Positions 19,989 through 32,332 of a stretch of 64,000 nt of DNA are shown here, piece after piece (the stretch's first letter is position 1; each line of letters starts with the position of its first letter). Location: contig BSBK01001119.1 in the NCBI GenBank assembly GCA_027943335.1, forward strand, positions 785,001 through 849,000, in the 5' to 3' direction. This DNA is from Chamaecyparis obtusa (Eukaryota > Streptophyta > Pinopsida > Cupressales > Cupressaceae). Position numbers and translations under genes: made by a program. The notes under the pieces are model-generated. The model did no database searches. It was not told where the DNA came from and worked only from the letters and a program-made list of their open reading frames with translations.

Positions 19989-22005
19989 CATTACATATCC
20001 TTTTGTTTTCTCCTTCATTACTATACATGTATCCACACTATTTTTTATATTGAAGGTATGACCCATGAGTAGAGGAAAATTATTATAATTAGTACCATTA
20101 CTTGAATGAGTTCCTTGTGTTTGTGGCTTACATGCTTATGTAGGAGTTCTAGTTTTATTATCTAGAGTTATTTGATTTTAAATATCACACATGACTTCAA
20201 TTTTATCATCACATGATGCACATGACTTTATTTCATCTTTACATAAGTCATCTTGATCACATGAAATGACTTTCTCTTCCTTGTATAACAGATTTGAGAA
20301 TGCATAGAAATCACCTTTGACTGCATCATCATAATTTTTACAACTATTTTCCATTGTCTCATCATATAAGGGATTTGAAAAATATTTGGAGTTATTTCCA
20401 TAGATACTTTCCTCTACCTCATGCTCATACTAAACTCCTTCACTAGATGTATCATCTTTAAGAGAGCTATTTAACATTTCCACCTCATTAATGACATAGG
20501 CCTCACTTTCATCAAGGCTATTGTGATCTATATATTATATGAATGGATCTTCCTCTTGTTCATCCCTGTAAGTCTAAAAATTTTAAGGACCATTTTTGTG
20601 CACATGCCTGTGATATTCTTTGTCTAATAAATTTGAAATTTGGTCAATGCTGAGATTTTTTTTTCATCTCCTTTCTTAGTGGTATTTTGTTCCACCTCAC
20701 CAATGGTTTCATCATGGTTTCCAAGAATGGATGAATCATTTATTTTTTCACATTTATCTTTTCTTTCATGATCAACATATCCTTCCCCTTCATAGCAAAT
20801 GTCAAATTTTTGAAACCTTTCCCAATCATCTACAATTTCTTCACATAATAGATTTGAACAAATCTGAAATTCTTTTTTAGGTGTACATACTTCTATGTCA
20901 CCAAGATACTCATCATGATGGAATTATTCTTCAATATGATCCAAAATTTCCTCCTCCATATCATCATTACTTTCATCTTTATCACAAATGTCAACACCTT
21001 TTTCATGTATAGGAACCTTTTCAACTTGATCATAGACTTCAGTTGCATTCAAATTTGGGGCACTTGTAAATTTTTCCCTATATTCATCATTTTATGCCAT
21101 CAATTTTTTCTATACATGATTTAGAAATACTCTCATTTGAGAATCATGATAGATTCCTAATTCATGAATACATGATTTAGAATTACTCTCAATTGAGAAT
21201 CATGATAGATTCTTAATTCACAAAATTTATTTTCTAATTCTGTGCATAGAGGCCTGCTATCTGGAGGTAATTCTTGATAAATTTCTATCATCCTTATGCA
21301 CCAATGTACTGAAGATTCACCCTCATATCTTTTCAAATTGAAAAATGCATCCAAGGGAGACATGTAAGATTCTTCTTCCATAGTGTGATCTTGACTTTCT
21401 TCATAGTACATGTTTTCTTATGCTTTACCTATATCATGAAACACATCAAGAATCCACTGCTCAAACTCCCTCCATGATGAGATGGTCTATGTAGGTAGTG
21501 ATTCATATGATTCTCTTGCATAATCCTTTAAATTCTTGGAAAATAGCTTCATCACCTGATCTTTTGCACAAATCTCATAATCTTCTATAAATTTATAAAA
21601 TGCATCCAAATGGTCAAATATTGATTCATCTCATTCTCTATGAAACTTTGGTACAAGATAAGAAAGTTTAGGGAATAAATTATCATGAATATATTGAAAT
21701 CGCCTGAGATCCAATGGCCTGATACCATATGGGATAAATAGTTTTCTCTGAAGTGGTTGTCCATTTTGATACATCCTGAATTAAATAATTTTCAACCAAA
21801 AAAAAAAATTCATTTCCTTCTGGATTTCCTCCCTCAGTAGAGTCACTAACTAAAAAAATTTGTTGAATAGTAGAGTCACCACCTCTCTCTGAGGAAAATG
21901 TTATTTTCTAGTTTTATAGGTTCCTCTTTCTAGTAGAATTAAATTCTCTTATCACCAAAGATTCCAAATAATGTTTTTCCAAATGAATTCTCAATAGAGT
22001 CGCCA
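19989..22005 (-). mobile_element. Minus-strand gag-like LTR element with tRNA-Arg-type primer site
   Basis: On the minus strand, a 16-nt primer-site candidate (TGGCGACTCTATTGAG, complement of 21990-22005) is close to the sequence complementary to plant tRNA-Arg 3' ends (TGGCGACTCCACTG...). From about 21790 a decayed gag-like domain reads 'FIPYGIRPLDLRRFQYIHDN', 'FDHLDAFYKFIEDYEI', 'VMKLFSKNLKDYARESYES' and 'SSWREFEQWILDVFHD'. This is the helix pattern of plant retrotransposon gag. The frame continues with 'SPLDAFFNLKRYEGESS' (21157-21411) and then acidic, broken sequence to 19989. No pol domain is recognisable. The element may be gag-only or its pol may be lost. Confidence 0.55.
21113..21221. 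repeat. 56-bp tandem duplication in the gag-like region
   Basis: Two copies of a unit starting TACATGATTTAGAA begin at 21113 and 21169. They differ at a few bases. Because 56 is not a multiple of three, the duplication shifts the minus-strand reading frame. Confidence 0.8.
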
Positions 22006-22988
22006 ATCTGTTGGTTCCCAAAACCACAGATTAGAAACCCAAGAGCTTTTCCAATTGTCTAGTAGGATTAATCAATTAGTTTTTTCCAACAAATGAGAAT
22101 GATATCTTGACCCAATTCTCCTAAACTTTAGGCTTCGCTAAACCTAGGTAGGTAGACCTTCACCTCAAACCCTAACCAATTGGTCAAAGGCTTTTCTTTA
22201 GAGAATTTAAACCTTATGTTTTCCCAAGGTGGAAATTGGTCCTTGAGATTAATCAAAATGATTTGTATGAATGTTGTGAATTAAATAATTTTGTAATAAG
22301 ATATATTTTTTATGAATTATGAATATGACTGATGGAACAATGAACTTTATAGCTTGATAAATATTCCCTAAATTATGAAATAATATTTAGACCAGTCCTT
22401 TATCCCAGATCAGGCAGATGGAGTCAATCCTTGATTATACCCTCATGTACAACTATGTAAGACAATGAATTATACATTATCCACTACCTAAATGATAGAA
22501 AAGATCCTAGCAGCAATAACCTTAGTCTAATTGAATTTAATTTCACTGAGAAACCAGTTAGAGAGAGTTATATAGACAACACTTTGTAATAATTCATATG
22601 TAATCTCTGATGATCTAAGATTAGAATCAAAACTCAATCTTTCACCAAATATTTAAATGATAGTAATTGATTTAAAATCAACAATCACAGAGGACTAGTA
22701 TCATCAAAGGTAAATGAACTTACAATCTTCAATTTGGACAAAAAGAGGGTCTTTGTATTAATTTTGAAAAATAGGTACAATTGATTTGTGCTTTAGTTGG
22801 ATTGCCCTATATAATCATTTTTGAAAATTAATGCTTCCATCTTATTCTGTATATCTATCTCTATCATCTATTCTCTTATCTATTCTATATTCTATATTAT
22901 ATCTTGTTAATGGTCTTGGTATCCTTCTTATACAAAATGAAAGGATGTGTACAAGCTTCAGACCATTGCAATGTTTCCTAACTAATAA
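22006..22988 (-). other. Possible 5' LTR and flank of the minus-strand gag-like element
   Basis: In plus orientation TGTTGGTTCC starts at 22009, four bases beyond the primer site. This is the expected place for the LTR edge of the minus-strand element. The rest is AT-rich without coding sequence. No second LTR copy was found in the window, so the LTR length is unknown. Confidence 0.35.
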
Positions 22989-23357
22989 CTAACTACTTAT
23001 AGCGTCATTTACAATTTTGTAAAATGAACACGTTGCATCAAGAAGACGGTATTGCCGAATGTGGATTAAGCACAACATCTCCAATAGTTCATTCTCCATG
23101 CCATCTGGAACCCATCCATCATTGTTCATTTGTATGGATTGCATCATGTTAGCATATTCTGCCCTATCATGTTTGGCCTCTAAATCAAACATGTCGCTCT
23201 AGTACGCAATGTAATTAGGATGGAGTTTCCAAGATGCATCCATCAAACTGTTTAGCACATCCTGTTGGTCCTCTTCTGAGCCTATTAAGTCAGGTGGTAA
23301 TACTGGTTGAAGCCCTAGGTCCTCATTCAAAGGATCAAAAATAGTTGGAAAGCCCAT
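22989..23357 (-). pseudogene. Unrecognised 122-codon ORF with one internal stop
   Basis: From a minus-strand ATG at 23357 a frame runs to the stop at 22989-22991 with a single internal TAG. It reads 'MGFPTIFDPLNEDLGLQP', 'VLPPDLIGSEEDQQDVLNSL', 'WKLHPNYIAY', stop, then the segment starting at 23192 'MFDLEAKHDRAEYANMMQS', ending 'CSFYKIVNDAISS'. It is acidic, with no signal peptide or membrane segment. I do not recognise the family. The near-intact frame amid noncoding DNA makes it a candidate gene fragment or a remnant of a retroelement ORF. Confidence 0.35.
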
Positions 23358-23434
23358 GTTTATAATGGATACTTATATCTTAATCATACAATATACATTT
23401 TGGGTTAATCCTAGCCTTTTTTATAGAAAGACTG

Positions 23435-24045
23435 CATGTTACCACTCATTAAATCTAGTTTTAATTTCCTTTAGAAACCTAACTGATAATTTTCCTTGTG
23501 GTCATTTCTAACTTAATGACGCTTGTGGCTGAAATAAATCACACGCTTGATAATCTTATGCCAATTTATCTTTTCAAGCATTAACTTCAAATCTTCTGAC
23601 AAATCCTTTCAGCATTCGAGATGTATATTCTGAGCTATCAAATCAGCCATCTTCTTATTAGTGTCCATCCTTTTAATTTTTTGACACCTTTTCACCAATT
23701 CGCCAGTCTCCTTTGGTCCCTTGAAAAATGGTGAAATTTTTCTAATTCTCAACTGTTATCAATGTAGCTCACAAAAGAGATAAAAATTCACTATCTCTCA
23801 AATCCTTATCTAGTACCTTACGAAATGGTGCAATATCGTTGCTTCGCCTCCCTTACTTTTTACTCTAGCGCAATGGCAAAAAAAAATTGTTTCACGGTTG
23901 ATGTTTTTAGGAACCTCTAAATAGTGAAAATTGCTCTTGTTGACTCATTTTAAAAATAATTTCATAGATATGAGATTTCTCCTTTACCAAACATAGAAAT
24001 GTGGCACTTTTCCAAGATTTAGAAGAACAAAAAATTGAAATGATC
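23435..24045. repeat. Dispersed repeat R1, copy B
   Basis: Same orientation as copy A (11818-12530) with roughly 10-15% mismatches and an internal deletion of about 90 bp. Ends near 'CCAAGATTTAGAAGAAC'. The tRNA-like relic that follows copy A is absent here, so it is not part of R1. Confidence 0.6.
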
Positions 24046-25629
24046 AAACAGAACCTTCCCAAGGTTTGAGTGCCCTAACAAAAACATCAAGGAGGCCTAC
24101 ATGGCATCTATGTATGCCATTCACATAATATCCAAAGTGACAAAAATATTTATTCCATTGGACTCTTTTGTTTTTATGGAGACTTTTTAAGGCTTCAATG
24201 CTCCAGCATAAAGGTTATAAATGGTGACGTGGAGGCTTACATGGCTAAAATTGTGGTTTCCATTGGAGCTCTTACATTCATTGGAAATCCCAAATAGTTC
24301 AAACAAATTTGTGTATCTTTATAAAAATTCCATGTTTGATCAAGGATGAGTGGTGTAAAAAACTCAACTGCTAGCTTCGATGAAAGAAATAGTTCAGATG
24401 ATGTGTTGAATTTTCACTGAATCTTGTGCTTTTGTTGGAAAATTCTTAAGGCTCCAAGTAGTTGGAAAAATGTGACACGTGGAAGACTTGCCACATAAAA
24501 AGGTCACCTAGACAAATACTTTTTAAAAAAATTCTAGAATAGTCAATCAAATCAAATCTACGATCAAATTGAAGTTTGGAGAAATAATCAGTTAAAAAGA
24601 ATTTTAAAAAACTACGCGAAGGATTATAAATAGATGTTAAAGGGATGATCATGGGGTTCATATTTTTGGATCCTCATCACAAAATGTTGTGAGAGGATTC
24701 AATTTTGGAAAATATGGGAATAGTAGGATTTATTTTTAGTGTAATCATTTAATGTAGAGAAAATAGATTCTCGATGAAGGGCACTCCCCTTACAAACCCA
24801 AACACAACAAAAATAGAAAGTAAACAAAAATGTAAGAAAAAAATACTTGTTTTCTATTGTCCCAATGAAATGAAATTACAACATTTAGAAAAAATGCTAC
24901 AACCACATAGGCATTCTCATTACAATAATTTTCAATCCAGAGCCACCATATAGATGATCACAATTGTCCTAAGTAACCCTTTTTATCCTTTTTATATTGG
25001 GAAGTATAACTACCCTAGAATCTTCTGGAAGGTGCAACATCTCTGATTTGTGGCCAAGCAATTTTCTTTCCTTTATCTTGCCTTTGAATATGTTGAAAAC
25101 ATGCACAAAATGGGTTTTGACCTCCACCAAAATATTTTGAAATTTTTTAATTTTCCTCTCTAAAGTAGCACAACTTTTGAAGGCCATAACTTTTGATTTG
25201 AGAACTCATTTGAGCCCCTTTTCTTTGAAGATCTAAAAAATATCTACACCACACCATGCTTTTATCATATGTTTAGAAATCATTGAAGTCTCATTCAATC
25301 ATCTAAAGGTTTGAAAATCAAGTTGAACATTTTATAGTCTTTTTGAATACTAAAACATTAATATCTCCCAAATGATACGAGATATTGACATGATTATTTT
25401 GTCAATAATTATGTTTTCCCTTTTTTTCTCGTTAAGGTTAATTTTTATATTCAATTACGCATAAATAAACACTTACTAAAAATGGTAACCTTTCCAAAAC
25501 AACCCTTATTGAAAAACTAAAAAATATTTTGGGTGATGCAAAATTTCTCTTACACACTTGATGCTCCTACATTAGACATTTGAGGTAATTTGAGAATTAA
25601 CCCTCTCACATCTTAGGTGTTATGAGGAA
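24046..25629. other. AT-rich noncoding stretch
   Basis: No gene or element end recognised. The short minus-strand ORF at 24969-25187 has no familiar motif and is probably chance. It may be LTR or 3' sequence of the chromovirus whose chromodomain lies just to the right. Confidence 0.4.
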
Positions 25630-25790
25630 AACCAGGATGATCAACCTTTTCCTTAGACAACCATGGTTAATCATTAACAATTATTCCTTTCCATTTAACA
25701 AGATACTCTTCATAGTGCTTGTTTCTTGTGCTTCTACCCACGCAACTTTACAAGATGTCTTCTATCTCCTCCTTTTCTAAAGTAGGTGCT
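25630..25790 (-). pseudogene. Chromodomain of a chromovirus integrase
   Basis: The minus strand encodes 'GRSTRNKHYEEYLVKWKG', then 'IIVND-stop-PWLSKEKVDHPG'. This matches the chromodomain core Y-L-V-K-W-[KR]-G followed by an aromatic W strand. Chromodomains at the integrase C-terminus direct chromovirus insertion to marked chromatin. One in-frame stop replaces the residue before P-W. It probably belongs to the same minus-strand element as the integrase at 27690-28465, though 1.9 kb of unrecognised DNA plus a TRIM separate them. Confidence 0.65.
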
Positions 25791-27341
25791 AAAATATTCA
25801 GCTATGCTTCTTTTTTTTCATCATCAATAGCTCATTCATTATACTTTATCAAATGTGAAATGTATACTTCATTGAATTAAAAATATTAAAAACATGTGAA
25901 ATGTTAAGTCCACTTGGAAATTCTACCTCATAATCATTTCCTTAATCATGCTTCTTGAGGATTGTGCATGACTCAAATTTATTCATTGTGAATCAAAAAT
26001 TCACATGTTGTGGGTTAGATCTTTACATTGGCACTCTTGTTTTCCTTCTCATGATGGTTTCTTTATGTTGGAACTACGTTCAAGCACCATGCATCCTCAC
26101 AATATGCATCTTGGAGAAAGCTTTCCTACCATTTTATCAAAGTCTCTACAACCACAAGTATGTGCCACATGTCAGCAGGGTTCTTGTTTGAGTTAGACCA
26201 TCTCTTCTCATTGCTAGAAGACAAATCAGGAATGCCACATATCAGTCAAAACATAAATTATTGCATCTCTTTGTTGGTGGGCCTGAGCATTACATAAGCA
26301 TACATCTTACTATGCGGGATCACATGTGATCATTTCACAGATGCTTGGGAGAATTATTTTCCCTTCCTAAAGGATTTTTTGCACTTGCACACTATGTGTC
26401 ATCCTCAAATAGATAGAGAGCACACAAGGTGAAACCTTTATGTGTCTTGCATTTGTAGGCTTGTTTTTTATCTTTCAAGTTATGGTTTCCCACTTTCAAT
26501 TTAGGTGCGTGTTTTCATGAAACTATGAGAATGATTATAGAGGAAGTGATTATTGAACAAAATTATGGTGATCTAACTCCTTCACCAATGAGAGATTAGT
26601 TATCGATGCTAGGAGCCAGTGATGGCACCTGAACCTTCTAAGCCTTACACATTGAAAAACATGCCATATTTTCATAACAACTTTCTATTTTGGAGAATCA
26701 AACCATGTTTTTTCTTTTGAAAGGGCAGTGTTGTAGTTTTGAAAGGAGATTTCTTCAAAAGGGATTACTCCATAAGAGGATATTTTTATCACTCCTAAGA
26801 GAGGAATTTTAGAGAATGGAAACAAAGAAGTGATTTAATATTTTTGTGCAGGCCTTAAAATTGTATTTGACACCTTTGAATCATGAATATATCAATCATG
26901 AATTTTTGGCCCTTTGATGTCTTCGAGATCTTTTGTTTTCCATGAGTATTTTATGAGTCATTTTGACTTTAGTGAATGCATATTTGGATTTTCTAGGTAG
27001 ATTATGTTGTGAGCTTCTCTTCTATTTTAGTGATTATCTCATATGTTTTTCACTTAATGTCTAAATACTTAAATGTTCTCATTGATCTTTGACAGTTCCT
27101 ATTTTTTCCTGATCCAAAGGTTGCCTTGATATTCCTATTCTCAGAATAGCCTATGCAGTTTGGTTTTAAAGTATTCCAAAATATTTGTGTTTCACCTCAA
27201 TTTAGGTTAATGCTTCTTCTTCTTTTCCCCCTACTAAAAATATGAATATCTTGCTTCTAAAATCCCATAGATCACTCAGTGAAACAAAGCAAGGTTCCAC
27301 ACTCACTGAGCTTCCCATAAGGTTATTCACCTAGGAGAAAT
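25791..27341. other. Unassigned stretch between chromodomain and TRIM
   Basis: No coding sequence recognised on either strand. The two overlapping plus-strand ORFs near 25955-26196 lack known motifs. It probably contains a further, unidentified insertion separating integrase from chromodomain. Confidence 0.35.
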
Positions 27342-27676
27342 TTTTGGAAAAATGGTCAGCACTCCTCTTGGGATTTGTGACATGGTTTAACTATCTCCTA
27401 TGTCTTATATAAGTCTAGTGGTTGTATCGGGCATTAACAGGTCAATCTTTTGGTGCAACAACAAACACTACTTGTAACAAGTGGTATCAGAGCTTGGTCA
27501 CAGGTTTGAATCCCCTCGGGTAACGCTGAGGGGGAGATTGTTGGAAAAATGGTCAGTGCTCCCCTCGAGATTCATGACATGGTTTAATCACCTTCAGTGT
27601 CTACTATAAGTCTAGTATTTGTATCAAGCATTAATAGGTCGATCTTTTGGTGCAATGGCAACCACTACTTGTAATA
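27342..27676 (+). mobile_element. TRIM (terminal-repeat retrotransposon in miniature), 335 bp
   Basis: Two direct repeats of 138 bp (27342-27479 and 27539-27676) begin TGTTGGAAAAATGG (first copy TTTTGG) and end CTTGTAACA (second copy TAATA). They flank only 59 bp. That internal part starts with AG plus a perfect iMet primer site TGGTATCAGAGC (27482-27493) and ends with a polypurine tract GAGGGGGAGAT (27528-27538). There is no ORF. This is the complete anatomy of a TRIM, mobilised by proteins of another LTR element. Between primer site and PPT a 'CCCCTC...GAGGGG' inverted repeat can form a hairpin. No clear target duplication is visible. It sits in chromovirus integrase sequence. Confidence 0.9.
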
Positions 27677-27689
27677 AAAAATTTAGGGG

Positions 27690-28465
27690 TCAACAATTAT
27701 CTTTAATTTATTAGATGTTCCCATTTAAAATATTTTTTCTTCCTAGACACTTGACTTCATCTCCAATCTAAAATTCCATATAGCTCCTCTTTTGATCTAC
27801 CTTTTCTTTGTACTGAATATTCATCTTATTGATATGTTTTCTCACCTCTTCATGTAAATTCTTCAAGAGCTCTATAAATGCTTCAGCTTCAACACTTCTC
27901 TTTTCTCATTTGTCTATCTTTTTTAACTCTAAATAATTTCTATGGTTGCTTCCATATATAGTCTAGAATGGTGATTTACTAGTGCTCCTACTGATAAAAT
28001 TTTTGTAAGAAATTTTTTCTCTTGGTAAAGTTGAATTCCATCCTTTGGGATTATCCCCTACTAAGCATCTCAACAAGTTCCCCAATATCCTATTCACTAC
28101 TTTGGTAGGTCCATCAATCTGTAGATGGTATGCTAAACTAAATTTTAAATTAATCTTCAACTTTTTCCATAATCTCATCCACAACAAATTTGGTATATTG
28201 ATCTAAAACTATGCTCTTTGGGAGACCATGAAGTCTCACCACCTCTCTTTAAAATAACTATGCAAATGAACATCCTAATTTGTATTTTTATAAGGAATAA
28301 ATTATGTCATCTTTGAGAATCTATACATAACCACAAAATTTGAATCATATCCTCTTTGTTTCCTTGGTAAATCAATAATTAAATCCATAATAATGTCTTA
28401 TCATGGTCTCTCAAGTATAGGTAATGTTTGATATAAACCTGTTCTCTAGCTTGTGGATTTTTCCA
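27690..28465 (-). pseudogene. int: Chromovirus-type Ty3/gypsy integrase, decayed
   Basis: Read from 28465 downward on the minus strand: 'LYQTLPILERP', 'DLIIDLPRKQRGYDSNFVVM' (first Asp region), 'YRFSKMT-stop-FIPYKNTN', then 'KFSLAYHLQIDGPTKVVNRI' (where the catalytic E of the usual Q-T-E-V-V-N is Lys), 'LGNLLRCLVGDNPKGW' and 'SRSTSKSPF'. The tail 'ENISIR'-type region and 'FGDEVKCLGRKNILNG' correspond to the GPY/F lead-in. More than six stops occur. RT and upstream domains are absent. It ends at the TRIM. Confidence 0.8.
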
Positions 28466-31400
28466 TCTAAAATTGTAGTACCTCTCCAAACCAGTCATTA
28501 CAAAGAGGTAATAGAGCCTCAAACCTTGGATTTCAATTACAATGAGGTAAGTATACTTGATGTTAAATACTATTTGATCTAATTAAGAATATGTTGTAGT
28601 AAATGAAATACTACGATGTTATATCATGTTGTTATTTACCCTTTTGAATAGTATATTTATGATGGTGTTTTATTGATTAAATATATTAGTTGTTTATGTA
28701 CATAAGATTGGATTAGTAGGTTAGGATGATTGCCACTAATTCTTAGACATTGTGCCTTATATGTCACTGGGAAGTTTAGGAATATTTAAATTGATATATG
28801 CTCATATTGTTAGAAATGATTTATCTAAATACTTCAAGTTAATGCAATATTGTATGGTTAAATATTGTGTATGATGTATTGCATCTTTCTATGCATTTTT
28901 CTCATTGGTGTTGGTACGAAGTGAGACAGAGCCGTAGTCACTTGCTTGCGAGATCTACACGGTATCCCGTTATCCTTCATTATGATTATCTATGTTATAT
29001 GTGCTTCAGCTATTTATATATTATGAGTAGATGCACTTGATGTTTGCATGTTATTGAACATGTACTAGGCTCATTCACCCTCAGTTACATGGATTGAGTG
29101 TGTGCCTATGTTCCCGGTAGTGGCACATGAGATAGTAGTTGTGACCTTTCATACTTAGCCAATATTGTCCATGTTTGGATGATGTATCCATAGTTTATTA
29201 TTATATTACTCCCTCTGGTACAAGTTGGTAAATCCGAAATTCATATTACATATTATGAAAGACCATTTGTGTGTTTTCTTATTAGAGTCTCGTAGTTGTT
29301 GCAGAAGATGGTTTAATTAATAATGCTATTTTTAATTATTATTAAAAAGTATTTTATATTTTTTTGATAATTTGTCGTACTACTATTCCATTTAATTAAA
29401 ATTGGATAAATTAATCCAAGTTGAGTTCGGGGTGAATTTGGGGTTCTAATTTATTTTAATTTTTTATTGTTTTATCATTTTTTGGTTCTAAGTGGGAAAA
29501 GTGACTTATAATGAGAAATTAGATTTCATTTTCACACACTTTCATTTTGGGAGAGCAAAAATTTATCAAACCCTCTTGTAAGCAATTTGAGGATTTTCTC
29601 ATTGGGTGCGATCTATTTGCCCGATTTGAGCACAAAGAGGCTCATTGGAATTGTGGCGAGATTGCTACACTATGTCAAGATTCTCATCTTCTTTCATGCC
29701 ATATTTATTTCTTCCCTTCCATTTTAGATTTCTCTTCTTGCTGCGAGGTAGGGCTTTCTATATCTTTCGTTTTAATTCATCTTTTTTCTTGAATTAAATT
29801 GTGGTAGTTTAGTGGGATGAAAATAGGCATTTTCCCATGATCTCATGTATTTCTTTCACCTGATTGAGTTTGTATGAATATATGTATGCTTGCATTTTGG
29901 AGAAATGAAGTATAATAGTGTTATGTTGCCTAAATTTTTAGAAATAGTAAAAATATGAATTTTATGTTAAAAGAGGGGTGTTGGGCACTTTTAGAACCAA
30001 AGGGTATAATTAGAGATTTGATTTTTGAAAGTTAAAAATTGAAGCTATTTTAATGGAGTTTGAGAATTTATGGTTTTGCTTGAAAAATAGAAGAAATGTA
30101 AAAAATGGAATTTGGGTGTTTTGACTTCATATTATTTTGTGGAATACTAGACTTATATAATAGAATTTATTACTTGGCTCAATTTGAGTCCATTCTTATA
30201 TAGTTATGGTCATTTGAAGATTATATGTGAATAGTGATAAAAATGTGAGTAATGATAAAAAAATGTTTACACAGAATTGGAAGTTTATTTGAAAAGTGTT
30301 TTCTTGGATAGATTTAGACCGATGGGTTTAAATTTTGAAGCCTAATTCCAAATTGGATTTTTTGGACTTTTTATTTATCGGATCGTTTTGCATGTTGTCC
30401 ACAACTCATCATTTGTCATGTTGGGAATTACTTAGATTTTGATATAGGTGTTCTTTGCTACAAGAAATAGGATGGGAAAATCGGAATGGTCATAGGACAT
30501 TCCAGGTATTTTTTATATTTTGGCCCGAAAGTGACCTTTCAAGTTAAAATGTTAATTTTAGACCCCTTATCGAATTTTGCCAAAAATTGGTATTTTTGTG
30601 TTTTGGAGCTCTTTGCTCAATTTTTGGATAATAGATATGTCATGTAACATGTAGGGATGTTTATATCACATGTTTATTTATTATATCATCTTGGGATCCA
30701 TGCTCTTGGCGATGTGGCCAATAGAGTGTGTGGTATGTAATCTTCTTGCCTTGAATGCTTGTTTTTTTTATGTCGGTGTAATTTTGTCTTTGTTATTATT
30801 TTTGTTTCTGCCCTTGTGATGGTACACCTCATGCTTGATAATGAACTCTCATATGGTATGTGAATGTAGGGTGTTGAGACCACATCTAAGATATAGTTGA
30901 GCTATACTCCTATGCCGAGGTTTGAGGGACCCGTGTCCTTAGTATTGAGACCAATTAAGTTTACTTGATCCTTATGATATTTATGACTTTTTGAGTCATT
31001 TTGATTTATGCCTTGTTTCATTTTTTGGATGTGCTTCATCATTGTGATGAGTGACCCTTTTAGTACTGAGTAGTGACCCTGTTGTTCTATGAGTGTGCTT
31101 GGTATGCACCTTGGACGTTGGTCCACATGTTGAGTGTTCTTCATGTTATAATGTAATTGTACTTATGCATATAGTGTTGGGGCATGGTACTCTCCTATGA
31201 GTTATGCATTGGTTGGCGTGTGTGTTAGCCACCTCCTTGTTTGCGTGTTTGCCTTATGTTTGTGTTCATACTACTATCTCCACAAGCACAAGGGATGAGC
31301 CTATGGGTAACATATGGTTGGGAGTAATTTCTAACTATACCACTACTAGGGACTGGTGTAAAGATATGTACTTCATCTAGCCTTAACACTTAGAGCTTGA

Positions 31401-32332
31401 AAGCCCTTTTCTCTTATTGAATTGTATATGTAGGTATATTTACCTTTGATCATGTTTACTCTTGATGATGAATGTTTATGCTATTTACGTTATTGTTCTT
31501 CTTGTGATTATTAGAATATGTATCTAAAATGTTAGAATATCTAGATGCTGAATTAGATGTATTTTATGCTTTAAACATATTCGAGTGCCTACGTCCTTAA
31601 TATACATGTTTTCGGCACTCCCCGGTGTGGACTTTTCTCTTGCCTTCTTGTTAAGTTAGATATTTGTATCTTGAGTATATTTTTTGGGAGATATATCTTC
31701 CCAAGTCAAAATACATTGGCTAATGATCACTTTGGTAAAAAAATATTAAATTGGATCCATGTGGTCTATGAGGATAAATCAGTAAATGAACTTGTATGAC
31801 TAATCATGGTAGGAATTGTACTTTGGACTTAAAAAGAACATTGTTATGGAAATAGATAACATAGTAACCTAAATGAACCTTGCTTGTTAATCACTTAAAC
31901 AATAGCGAACTAGTGGATGCGTGTAATAGTCCCATGAATGTTAGTAGTGTGCTTGGGAATCTTTGAGGTGTTGTAAGACTTTTTCTTGCATATGAAGATA
32001 TGTAGTTGTGCCATGTTTCTTGAACCTCTTATATTTCTTAATGCTTATTATTGCAGTTGGTTGTATTTTTGTAATGTTATTAGTTTATATTATAAAAAAA
32101 TATTCATGCTTGTTTTGATCCTTGTTTCCAAGGATTCCTAGGTGGGGTGATCACTTTTTATAAAGTCTAAAAAACTAGGCATAATCTGGAACTCAGGGAT
32201 TGGACATCTAAATGAGTAGTTTATCCTCCTTATAAAAATTCATTTAATATGTCAACCCAGGGATGTGTTACTTGAAATGGGCCAGCAAGATATATGCATC
32301 AAGTACCGCTCAACCACACATTCTACAATTTT
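28466..32332. other. 3.9-kb stretch without recognised gene
   Basis: I see AT-rich sequence with scattered short ORFs (for example 29547-29792 and 30902-31144) that carry no known motif. By position it may be the LTR or leader of the chromovirus on the right and flanking sequence of the Athila-like element on the left, but no terminal repeat pair was found. Confidence 0.35.
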
